From: Symbiodinium natans
Lineage: Eukaryota > Sar > Dinophyceae > Suessiales > Symbiodiniaceae
DNA length: 64,000 bases
Direction: 5' to 3'
NCBI GenBank assembly: GCA_905221605.1
Contig: CAJNDS010001112.1
Location: 1,588,972-1,652,971 of the forward strand
Each line of letters starts with the position of its first letter. Positions within the stretch are counted from its first letter, which is position 1. The notes under the pieces were generated by a model that was not told where the DNA came from, ran no database searches, and saw only the letters and a program-made list of their open reading frames with translations. Both the position numbers and the translations under genes were made by a program. This document shows, piece by piece, positions 1-12,600 of the stretch.

Positions 1-583
1 GTATATAAGTGAGACATGCGCTCTATTTACTTCGGGAGCAAGGACGGACAAAGCACCAGATAGCAACAAGATTACGGTTCATGGGGTTCTCAAGGGAGCG
101 GGGTTCATGTGGGTAGGTACCGGAGGAGTCTTAGGGAAGCTTCAGGAGCCTTAGGGAGTAGTGGGGAGTATGTACCCCTAAACTCTAAACCCTACTTGAA
201 TCCCCTTAAAACACACCCTTACGAGCCCTGGGCTCTTTAAACCAAGAGACCCAAGCTGCAGAGCTAAGCTACAATGTTGTGTCAGCTCTGCGCAGTTTTA
301 GGCTTCGAGGTTTAGTTATCAGAAGCCGGCGAATATTTCGGGCACCCCAAAAGTGGGACCACAATTTACAGAACTCACCAAATCTCCAAGGGTCCAGATT
401 TCATGGGTTCGCCTACCACCCCCCCACTATATGGACCCCAAAATGAAGACTATTGAGGGATGATTCAGTCACATGAAGGTCATCTGAGGGGGACCCCAGG
501 GCGGGTTAGTATGGAGGGGGATGTGTGCGTGCTATACTAAGGTTTTGGGCTTGAGGACCCATTGACATTGACTTCGCCAACAG

Positions 584-627
584 TTGAACTCTACCGCACA
601 GCGGAAGCCGGATCTTTTTTTCAAAGC
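584..627 (+). CDS. Channel exon before S3
   Basis: Reads ELYRTAEAGSFFQS after an AG acceptor at 582-583. This resembles the segment just before S3 in dinoflagellate voltage-gated channels and precedes the S3 exon in the expected order. The donor is unresolved and the phase with the next exon is not settled. Confidence 0.45.
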
Positions 628-3600
628 CCTAGACCCTACAACCCCTGCGGGCCAGAAAACAAAAAAACACTTCTTACCCTAAACCCCAAAAAATATTGTG
701 TACCTCGCCTGGCCTGTCCGAGTGTGAGCGAAAAAAACCCTACAAAACCTAACAGCAACACTGCATGTCAGGTGGAACTGCCTTGACTCCGTCATCGTTT
801 TTGCCTCGTGGTGGGAGGCCATGGCGACCGAACCCACTCCAGTTCTCTGGTTCCCTACCAGTCTTGCCTTGTGTAGTCATAAACTAACCCTGAGTAGGCC
901 CTTATTCCTTCTTTAGGGTTGAGGTTCCCTTCTACTCTCCTCTAAGCCAAAAAGCGTACCCTTCGTTTCCTAGGTTGTTCTTGGGTGCAGGTAAAGCTTT
1001 AACAGACGGGGTACATCTCAACCAAGGCGGACTGCTAAGCCAGATCGCGACGTGAACGTGCCAAGAAAGCAAATGACTCAACACGGGGAAGAGATGTTGC
1101 CCATATGGCAATATATGTGTATATATATATAGCTCCCATAAATATTCTCCATAGATGAAGAGTCCAGACACTTTGGCGCACTTTCCCTTGTTGGCACGGC
1201 GTTCCTATGATTGACAGAATGGGTTCAAGTCGGCACGTAGCCCCATATTGGCTTGCAACCCTAAACCCTGCACGGCAGGCTTCTCGAAATAGTGACCTCC
1301 AGAAGCCTTGCCTGCCGTGAAAAAAACAACGAAACCCTTAACGGGTTGAGGGCGAACCTGAGGACTTCTTCCCTCCAACGGTCCGTTTAAACAGCTCTCC
1401 ACCCCTCGAAAAAAACTGTGGAGCAATGCCGCACTGGGAGGTCGCCGTGGAAATTCAGCTGTTGCTGAGCCCGGATGGTACTGATAGTGCCTTGGTTTCA
1501 TGAGCGAAACTGCCCTTAGCCAAGATTTGTTGTGAGGTCAGGGGCTGAGAAGCCGAAAGCGCGCTGTTAAGGTACCTTCGCCGGGATCACCGGCATACGT
1601 ACGCTCCGGATCATCCGCATCACGCGGCTGGTGAAAGTTGCGCGCCTGGCGCGGGTTCTCCGCTTCGTCATGGCCCTACGGACGCTGCCGCTTGCCTCAA
1701 GGTATGCAATGCCAGACAGGAGCCCCATCAAGCGAACCTGGCTCGACTCCCTGTGCTCTACCCAAACCTTTCAACTTGGTAGCCCAGTGGTAGGTGGCCC
1801 AATGGTCTTAAACCCTTCTTGGTTGGTTCTAGCTTCCCAACCCCCAGAAAGGGTACCCTAAACCCTCAACCCTCAACCCTAAACCCTGAACCCTGCCTAA
1901 ACCCTAAAGCTCATTCCTATATGGTTACCGGCCGAAGTCGATGTCGACGGGCTCTTTTCGAGGGTTCAGGGTCTGCTGGGCTGCAGCGGGGATGTCCTAA
2001 ACCCTAAACCCTAAACCCTAAACCCTAAACCCTAAACCCTAAACCCTAAACCCTAAACCCTAAACCCTAAACCCTAAACCCCTAAACCCCTAAACCCTAA
2101 ACCCGTGCCAAGGACGCAGTCCATCCTCTACACCCTGAAGTCCTTGATTTGGGCCATGGTTCTGCTTCTGCTCATCGTGCGCCTTGGCTTTGAATGGCGA
2201 CACCACACTGAATCCCAAGGCCTTCAAGCGGTTTAGGGCCATTAAGGATGTACTGGGTCCTTGTTGGTTATAACTTTACTTTTTTGTCATACTGAATTCC
2301 CAATAAGGAATACGAGGTGCGAAGGGTAGTATAGCCACTTGAAGAATAACAGCTATGCATTATATGGGTTGGCGGTCTCTTTTCGGGGTTCTTATTAGGG
2401 TATCTAGGGGCCATATCAAGGTTTCAAGGGCAACAGATAAACAGGCCACCGGCCTTGATAAGCTACGTAAATGGGGGGGGGGTGTTCTCAATGCGGGTCT
2501 CCGTCTTGCATCTGAGCGACTACCCTTGAGGAGAGTCTACTTTTTTAACAGATCAGCACCTAGCGGCAACCGTACGTGCAGAAAACAGGGCAAAACTCTG
2601 CCAAAGGTCCAGGGTTTACTCGTTGCAACCCCCCAAACCCTGCCTTGCCGGGTTTAAGATGTAAACCCTAAGCCCGAATTAAACCATAGCACCTACATCT
2701 ATAGGCTGGGGTGGGATCCCAGAAGAGATCGGATCGAAACAGAGCAGGCAGTTGAGGGGGGGGGGGGGGGGGGCGCACGCTGGCGTTTAGAGTCGTCCAG
2801 CATGGCTCACAGAACAAGGGATGCGGAGGACGCGTATTCAGCGTGGCTGAAACCCTACCTTCAAACCGTGCGCCCCGGGAGGAATATATACCCCGACCTA
2901 TAGTTAGGGCCATCTCTTATTTTTCGGGTAAGTCGCCTTCACGTGCGCAGGTAATTGGGGGGCCCTAAAAACCCTGCTCAAGCGTCTGCATGTCCCTAAA
3001 AGATCCAGGAACCTCGCAAAGCCAAGCTTGACGGTATGGGTTTCGGTTTCCAGCACCCAGAGCAGGCCCTTATTCGCTTTTTGTTTGGGGTTCGGGTTCC
3101 CTTATAAGCACCTTGAAACCAAAAAGGCCACCCCTTTCATTCCTGGGTTACTCGTGGGTCTAGGTTTAGGGTGGTATACAGCGCCTTTTCTGGTTGGCTC
3201 CCTACATCATCTCGCGGCGCCCTCCGTCGCCCTAAACCCTAAACCCTAAACCCTAAACCCTAAACCCTAAACCGGTTGGTTTTAGTCAGCTAGGCAAAAA
3301 CCCTAAACCCTAAACCCTAAACCCCACAAGTCTCGGCCCTTCTCCCAAGGTACAGCTTCGGGATTCTCTTTACCCAAGTGGTGAACGATGCGTTTGAGAG
3401 TGAGGAGGTGGCCTTCATGGTTCTGGGCTTGGGGTTTAGGGTTTAGGGTTTAGGGTTTAGGGTTTAGGGTTTAGAGGGTTTTCAGGGTTGGTTGATTAGG
3501 GCTTTGCCTTGTTGATTTGAATATGGTTTTCAGGTTTTCTCAGGTTGAAAGAATGTCAAGACCCGCCACAACAGGTCAACCTCAGCGAATTCGAAAGGGA

Positions 3601-6600
3601 GATGGGGCTGCGCTACTTTGGGAACCTCTGGACGCTTGGCCCAGCCTGAGTTTCAGATGGTTAAGGGTTTAGGGTTCTATGATGTTCCGGCCTTCCGTTC
3701 CGGAACTTCGACGTAAACCACCATAATGTGGGAGACTTATAGAGATCAAAACATGGCGAACAAGACGACGTCCGATGATTACCTTTGTCAGCAACCCCGT
3801 TTTTGATAGGTTGAGGCTGGAGGCTGCGTGCCACACCCGCACCTGCAAAGAAACACGTAGCCCCGAATCACTCGGAAGGCTTACTTGGAGATTCATGGGT
3901 AGCTGTATGTGAGAGATTCGTATGGTAGCTATCGTTATGACCTTATTTAGACTATATTCCTACTTATGACTACCCATGAACCTGTAAGTGTTGTTGGTGG
4001 CAACCCTGAACCCAAAACCCTGCTTCGTGTTCTGCTTTCTGCGGGTGACAAACAAACTGCTACATCCTTGATAGCGGACTGAGCAGAGCTGTCGCCTGCA
4101 AACATCCTCATCTGGTTTGGGTCTTTGCGAACACTGCTGCAGGCTTGTGAGATCCGCGATGACCCTAAACCCTACACCCTAAACCATAAACCCTACCCTA
4201 AGCCAGACAGCACCAGGAGAGCCATGACGGCCCTCTACATGAGCATCGCCGGAGGCGTTAGCTGGGAGCAGGTGCTGGATCCCCTGCAGGCGGAGGGTTT
4301 GAGGCTTTGAGGGATTTGGAGTTGGGATCTAGGCCCTTAGAACATTTCATAGTTTCCTTTGTTTTTCTTTGTTGGGGTTTAAGAGGATCATACTCAGGAA
4401 TATGTTCAGAGGGTTTTTAGAACCGTCCTAGGGCAGACATCGTTAGGATGATGGGACACTTGGCCGTTTTCCTGATCCACCATGCAGTGTCGTACGAGCC
4501 TCATGGGCAACAGCTGGAAGCTTTTCGGTTTAGGGTTTAGGGTTTAGGGTTTAGGGTTTAGGAGTTCCTGTTGCGACGGGGTCTTACCCAGCAACGGAAG
4601 AGCCAGCTTGAACTAACAAACTTGGAGCTTGGGGTGAGAGGCCTTGGGAATGAAGTGAAACCTAAAAGGGTTTAGGGTTTAGGGTTTAGGGTTTAGGGTT
4701 TAGGGTTTAGGGTTGGCTCTCAAACCTTCGTAGGAATTCTAGGAGAACAGGGTAATTTGACCCCAATCTTAGGGTTTAGGGTTTAGGGTTTAGGGTTTAG
4801 GTTCATTTCGTCCCAAGCAGGGAGGGAAGGGGCTCATATCTTCTGGAGTGCCCATGTCAGCCGCTCGCGAGATTGCTTGGGTTTAGGGTTTAGGGTTTAG
4901 GGTTTGGGGTATAGGGTATAGGGTTTAGGGTTTAGGGTTTAGAGTTTAGGGTTCAAAAGGGTTTAGCTGTAGCAAGAAGGCAAAGGGAAGGCCAAGCTTG
5001 GCCTCGTCCGGGGGGTTTAGGGTTTGAGGTTAGGGTTTAGGATTATAGAGTTTGGGTAGAGCGGAGGGGTCCAGCTAACTTGAGAGACATCCTCGATGGT
5101 GACGACCATCAGCCAGAGATGGCCGTTGCGCCTGTCGCTTCCTTCACTGTGCTAGAGCCAAAAGAACTACCCTAAACCTTAAACCCTAAACCCTACACAC
5201 AGAATTGGGAACCCGTCTGCATGAAGGCGATCAGCTGGGTGTGGGTACTGATGTGCCTGGGCAGCACCTAGCTAGTCGAACCCTTCCGGCACTATCTTGG
5301 TTTAGGGTTTAGGGTTTAGGGTTTAGGGTTTAGGGCCATTCTGGCCTCTGCCATTCGCGAAGTGTAGAAGCAAAGGTGAGGCCTTTGGCCGCAAGCAACC
5401 TAAAGCTTTACGGCCCTTGAACCGAGACGTTTGAGCACACCCGAACCTCGAATCTCGTGTCTTCTCAAGGTACATCTTCTACATTGCCTTCTCGTCGCTG
5501 GCCGTTTTAAACGTGGTGCCGCGCCCAGTGGGGGTATTGTTTCCGTGGGTTGGTTTCAGCTTTGACTGGATCCCTCATTTCCTTATGACTCACCGGTTTA
5601 GGGTTTCGGGTTTCGGGTTTGGGGTTTGGGGTTTAGGGTTTCCTCAACCGAACTCTGACAGGTTACTGCTTTCTTTGTTTTGCTGTAGTAGATTTGCCCG
5701 GTACTTTTGTGCATGGGGCAACCAGGGTGCCCTGTCTTTTAGCGGGCTGCTGGCACCTAAGCAAAGAGGGTTTAGGGTTTGGGGGTTATAGGGTTTAGGG
5801 GTTAGTCATGAGAAATTTATGGACGGATGGCAAGTTTCAAGGTGAAGGGTATTGTTTGGCGCCGTTAGCCGACACATCTCAAGTGACAATGGCAATGTGC
5901 CTGCCCTTTGCCAATATGAGGTTGTTGCTTGCTTCTTGCAACTTGCAAGATGGCGTATTGCCCCGGGGGGGGGGGGGGGGGGAGCAGGGGTGCTCCCTGA
6001 GAGGCATTCGTCATGGTCTAATTTTTTTTCTTCTTCTATTGCTTTGTTGAGGTATACTCGCCCTGTGCGCCCGCATGGGGCAACAGGGGTGCCGGCTGTC
6101 CTTGGGGGGGCTGCCGGCACCCGAACAAAGTTAGCTAGTTAGTTGTGCATTTGGGGTCTGCCAGCACCCGAACAGAGTTAGTTAGTTAGTTCAAATTTCC
6201 AGGTGACGGGCGTCTTCTGTCAAAGTGCTATTGAGAGCGCCCAAAGCGATCACGCTCATTGGACTGCATTTGGCATATTGTTGTGTACCTGGTGGATCGG
6301 GTTTTGCAGAAGCTTTCAATGGATGTTGCGTTCAGGCATCTGGTTTGATGCATTGGAGGAGGGACCCGCAAAGTGTGAAGTCGGTGAAAGGAAACGTCCA
6401 TCTCACATTGCCGAACGTCTGCGCTTGTTTGCCGGTGTTTCGATTGTAGAACATGGTCCACCCTTTGGGACCTGCATGCCGATGCCAGAAGCGAAGCCCT
6501 AAGCCCCAAACCCCCAAACCCTTGAACCCTAGTCAGCCAGACGCGAAACCCTAAACCCTAAACCCTAAACCCTGAACCCTAAACCCTAAACCCTAAGTCA

Positions 6601-9600
6601 GGATCTCGGGCCCTAGGGTTGACTTTAAGTTCATGGTGTGATGCAGCATGAGGACATGGTGATCCAGTCCATCTTGAACAACAAGGAAGCCCACATCGAG
6701 AAGATCAAGATGCTTTCCTAAACAGCCTATAGGCATATGAAGGTCTGTGGGGCTGGACCCCTATTCGGAGCTATTGAGTTACTTGTAGCTGGTTGTCTAA
6801 GCACTTGCCGTGCATCAAGACAAGTGCATGCGTGGACTTCGTAGTAGAGTAGGTAACCTTTAACCTTTTGGGGGGTAGTACAACCCCCTTATCATCCCAA
6901 AGGTGAACCTTTGCCCCCAGGCTACTGGACAACTAAGTAAATCCCCTAAACCCATAGACCCTAAAACACATAGACCCTCAACCTTGGGTTCGGCCGGTCC
7001 ACACTAACAGTCACCACCAGCAGACCCACAAATAAAAGCACCCGGTAAATGCCAAAAAATTGACTGAGATTCCTGCTATTCCTGGTGCTATTCCTGGTGC
7101 TATTTCTGGTGCATTTTTTTGTGCTATTCCTGGTGCTATTTCTGGTGCTATTTTTTGTGCTATTGTTTGTGCTATTTCTGGTGCTGTTGCTGGTGCTATG
7201 TGACTAACAATCACCATCAGCAGACCCACAAAAAACAGCACCCGGTAAATGCTAAGCTGATAAAATTGTCTGGGATTCCTGGTGCTATTTCTGGTGCTAT
7301 TGTTTGTGCTATTTCTGGTGCTATTTTTTGTGCTATTCCTGGCGCTATTTCTGGTGCTATTTTTTGTGCTATTGTTTGTGCTATTTCTGGTGCTATTTCT
7401 GGTGCTATTTCTGCTGCTATGTGACTAACAGTCACCACCAGCAGACCCACAAAAATAAGCACCCGGTAAATGCTAAAATTGACTGGGATTCCTGGTGCTA
7501 TTTTTGGCCTGTGTGTTATAAGGCCACGGCGTTATTTGACTGTTAGTGTGGACCGGCCGAACCCAACCTAAACCCAGAGACCCTAAAACTCACAAGAGAT
7601 CAGGCGGGCGGACTGAAGGGTTTAAGGGGGGCTGAGGGTTCTGAGCTTCCTGGGATCAAGGCTGGCCGACACACCCCGCCCGAAGCTTTTCCCTAAGGGC
7701 CCATACCTAAATGGGATTTAGGGTTTAGGGTTTAGGGTTTAGGGTTTAGGGTCCATGTACCTACATAGGGAGTCCTTGGGGCTTCAAGTGTCTCCTATAT
7801 AGGGACTTTTGGGCCCAAGTATATGATAAATGAGGTACATGAACCCTTAGGGGTTAAAACGCGCCTGAAGCTTTTTCGCGCGGCCCAGGATGTTGTTCAC
7901 AGAGATCGATGCCGCGGAAAGCGGGGTCATTACCTTCCAGATGTTTCAGGAGCAACTGCTGCACATCGAGGGTTGTATCTTTTTTTTTGCAGGCTCCCGC
8001 ATTCGATCCTGCTGGCAGCCCCTCTTCGCACTCTGTTGCAGTAGGGGATGTTGAGTTTTGAAGGCTGAAGGTGTTGTAGTCGATTTAGATTTCTCGCCCA
8101 CTCCCTCAGCCCGCACCCTTCCACTGCTCCAGGGTTCAGGGCTCAGGGTTTAGGGTTTAGGGTTGGGAGTCTGGCTTGCCTTCAGTCCAGTGACAAAAGG
8201 CTTTAGGGTTTATAGGGTTTAGGTAGTCTTCGCTTTAGTCCCAGCTTACCCGCGAAACATGCAGGGGGAAAAATAATCTTCGACCTTAAAAGTCATGCAT
8301 ATGGACTCGTGTCGAACCTTAATACTTACAGTCTCTGCCTTGTGCGACTGAGTGTCGAGAAGCTGTCTATTCTACAATCGAAAGGCCCAAATCCCTGGAC
8401 AAAGATGCACCTGTGCCTGGCATATTCGGTGAGCGCGCCCCTGAACCCTAAACGCTTGCAGCCGCCACGCTCGTCTCGCAAAGCTCCTAGGAACAATTTC
8501 ACATACCCCAGACCCATACCCCTCTACCTCTAAAAGGAAAATACAAGGAATGATTTTCCCATACCCCTTATTTCTTCTGAGGGGTATGCCAGGGGTATGT
8601 TGAAAATCTCTTAGAAAGCTGCGCTCTCCAAACAAAGTACTAGATAGGCCCTTGGGATATTTCATATTTTCCCTTATTGGGTTTCAGAGGATCATATTTT
8701 AGAATCTGTTCCAGAGTGTTTTAAGGGCCATCCAGTGTGCTTAGTGTGTAGGGTCAGCTCAGCCCATCGGGTCACAGCAGTTGGGCCCCCTCCGGGAAAG
8801 AACGGACGTGTCAGTGCTGTTCTCCGTATTGCTTTGTGCTGCTGAAGAAGGGGTTTAGGGCATACCTGGAACTTTACTTACCTACAGTTGAGTAGCAACT
8901 ACCCCTTAATTCGTAGGTATATCCCATAAAAACTGTGGGGTAGAGAGAGTCCCAGGTAGGGTTTGAAGTTGAGCGTTCCCGAGCTGCAGCAATAAGAAGC
9001 TTCCACAGGAGAGGATCATGTCCCAGGAAGCTCCCCGGTTGCACAAATGTGGCCTTGGGATGTTCCCCTTTATACGAATAGTCCTGAATAGGGATGATAA
9101 TAATAGGGGGTACTCTACTTGGAGGTTCATGGTACTTGGTAACGAATTATAGCTGTACTCAGGAACTGTTTTTTCCCACATTAGGGCACTTAAGGGGCTT
9201 AAACGTGTGTTACAAATACAGTTATAATTAGTTACTAAGTACTATGAACCTTTGAGTAATCCCTACTAAGGACTGTTAGGAGAAGCGGGAACACCCCAAG
9301 TGGGGGCACTTGAGGGTCGGGGTTCGGGGTTGATGCTTCGTGTTGTTGGAGGCTGCCACACTCCAATACGCCAAAATTCCAAGCCCTAAATCATACAATG
9401 CTTGCGGTTTTCGAGCAACTCCAAACTCCAAACCCCAAACCCCAAACCCCAAACCCTACACCCTAAGCCCTAAACCGCACGGCGAGAGCTATGGGCTGGC
9501 TGGGATTGATCTAGCATCCGCTCTTGTGAGCTTAGGGTTTAGGCTTGAGGGTTTAGGGTGTGTACACTTGCCTTGAGGACCAAATGAACCCTAAACGGGT

Positions 9601-12600
9601 TTATGGTTCATGTACCTTAGCAGGGCTTATAGTAGTATAGGGCATCTGACCCCCAATGTTAGGGTTCAATTGGTCCCCAAGGTATAATATGTATGCCTTG
9701 AGCATAGTTTTACCTCCCCTCGAGTTTGCATGCTGTGGGGGTTAGGCGTAGACTGTGGCGGGCCACCAGGTCAAGACGTACTTCGAGTCAATTGACCTGG
9801 ACGTGTGGGATGCATGGACATTTTTCAAGCTTTTGGTCCCTTCGGCAAGAAGTCAAACGGTTTTTGAGATCTTTGCCGGCCATAGCCCTGTAATTAAGCA
9901 ATGCTTCCGTTGGGGTTCGTTTGCAGCCTGACGGACGCATGTTGCAGGGGGCGCGGCACTCTTTGGACAAGCTCTTTGGGTTACAGTAAACTCCAGAAAG
10001 TTGGAACATCCTTATCCCCGTACCGCAGAATGTATGGTAAAGGGAATCCCGGCTCTAATCATCCTTAGACCATGTTCCAACTTTCTGGAGTTCACTGTAG
10101 GTTTGAGGTCGGAGGGATGGGCTAGCGACAAGAAAGTCATCTTTGAGTTCCTTGCTTAGATGCTGCCCTTGTGGGGTTCAGCTCTTAAGCCGAGGGTGTA
10201 GCCCAAGAACCCTAAACCCTAAACCTACTATGTTTTAAAGAATGGGTTCCATCAGGATGATATGAATACCACGGAACCCAAAAAAACACGCCTACTGGTT
10301 GTTGAGGAAGGGTCTCCGGCTCGAGGGCCGCCATTTGACCCCTAAACCTTAAACCCTAAACCCTAAACCCTAAACCCCAAACCCTAAACCCTAAACCCTT
10401 CGGAGTCGCGCGAGAGCTAGGGCAGTGCGGGTGGCAACAAAGAAGCCCTAAACCCTAGACTCCAAGCCCTGAACCCTAAACCCCAAACCCCAAACCCCAA
10501 ACCCTAAACCCTAAACCCTAACCCCTAAACCCTCAACCCTAAACCCTAAACCCAATTTCAGGATATGGATGCTGGAGGTGCCGTGGAAATCGAAGAGTTT
10601 CTGTTGGGATGCCTGCGCCTGCGGGGCAACGCTAAAGCAATGGATGCCCGGGTCAAGAAAATGTTAGGGTTTCGGGTTTAGGGTTTACAGTTGTTTTTGG
10701 CGGGGGGGGGGGGGGGGGGGGGGGGTGTTTTGTGTGTGGGGGGGGGGGGGGGGCGAGAGTTTAACGTAGGATTCGGAATAGCTACAAATAATATTCCGTT
10801 ATGGTTCCTATATACTTCTACTGCAATAGCCACCCCGCTACCACCCCCCACCACCACCCTATTCTAATTTTGAAGGCCATCCAAAAAATCGCTATATTAT
10901 CCTTAAACTCTAAACCCTAAACACTGAAACTGGTACAGTTCTCCTTGTGACCCTAAACCCTAAACCCTAAACCCTAAACCCTAAACCCTGAACCCTGAAC
11001 CCTGAACCCTGAAACCCAAACCGTCGAGTCCACGGGGGCAAGCTCTGGGCTATCCCAGGACATTGCAAAGCTTTGCCACGACCAAACGTGGCTCATTCGA
11101 GAGCAAGCGCGCCCCTGGGCTGCAAAGGCATTGCTTGCTTAGGAGTTTAGGGTTGAGGGTTGAGGGTTGAGGGTTGAGGGTTTAGGGTTTAGGGTTTAGG
11201 GTTTAGGGATAGGGTGTAGGGAAGGTCGCCTGGCTGATCCGTAGACACAAATGAGGCTTCAAAGCAAGGACTCTTGGACGCGCGCGCGCGCGCGCGCGAG
11301 CGCCTCAACGAGAAAGACAGGATGCATACATATACTTGGTAGCCCCGTGGTGCCCTCTTGCTCGTTTTGTCGGCTCTAGGTTCACTTATAGAGTAATGTT
11401 GCACTGTCTTTAGTAGGGCCCCCCCCCCCCCCTCCCCCCCAAACAAATTTGGGACCCTCTATAAACGCGTGGCCCGGCGACCCCCCCAGACAAATTTGGG
11501 GGGAAGGGGGGGGGGGGGGGGGGGGGGATGGGATATCTTTCTTTATATTCTTTTGGGGTTCTTAAGCAAATAGCAGTAGAGTCTCTGGGTAGATATTGAG
11601 CCAAGTTGTGCCCATCCAGTCCAACCTGACAGGCACCTGAACCACTGAAACCTAAGAAGGTTTAGGGCACAAAGCCCTCAAACCCCTCAACCCCTAAACT
11701 CTAAACTGTAAATCCTCAACCCCAACCCTAAACCCTAAACCCTACACCCTATAGGCCCTGAGCCGGTCTTGCCACCCGAGGCTTCTGGGAGTTCGTGGAG
11801 ACGGAGCTCTACCGAATGCAGGGGCAAGTTGCATCTTTGACGCACGCGACGCACTCGCGTTAACCCTCGGCCATGAGCCTGGAGCTCGGCCACCGGGTGA
11901 TCTGCAGGCGCATTCAGGAGTGAAATTGATAGTGGGCTTTCCGAAAGTAGGGGACACCTCATATAGACCCCCCAAAATAGTAGGAGCCCCTTATAAAAAG
12001 GACCCCAAGAAGGTACCCCTAACATCGTAAACTCCCATACTTCTAGCACTTTTCTAAAGATGATGGGAAGTAAGAACATGCTCCAACCAGCCCGGTGATG
12101 ACAACAAAAGTCGGCGGGCGAGCTGGCCTAGGCAGGCATATCCAATGCCTCGTTAGAGGGGCGTGGCTTTTTGAAAAGCGTGCTTTTTGAAGAACGGGTC
12201 CCGGCTGCACGAAGCCAAAAACGCACACCAGAAAGTCGAGGGTGAGAGAGGAAGCGTCTGATTGTTGTAGACCTGCCTTTCGCATGCGGAAGTTTGTTTC
12301 GGAAAGGGCACCAAAAAAAACAAGTCCACCCGTGAAAGTGCAGAGTCTCGCGCCCCCACGGCCCCTAAGCCCTGTAAACCCTGAATTTAAACCCTAAACC
12401 CTAAACCCTAGGGTTAACAGGGCTTGCAGGGTTTGCAGGGTTTGCCAGACGATGCAGCGGGCTCGCGTCTTCCCGGCCCTGTAGGCCAAGAGACCCAAGA
12501 GTGGAAGTGCCCTAAACAGTTTGGAGGGGACGTTTAGGGTTTAGGGTTTAGGGTTTGGGTTTTCATAGGGTTTAGGGGTTATAAGGGTTTTGGGTTTGCT

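Noticed and set aside
7011-7546. Ala/Ile/Pro or Cys/Tyr-rich proteins on both strands
   Set aside because: Artefacts of the 12-base GCTATTTCTGGT minisatellite inside the inverted-repeat element.
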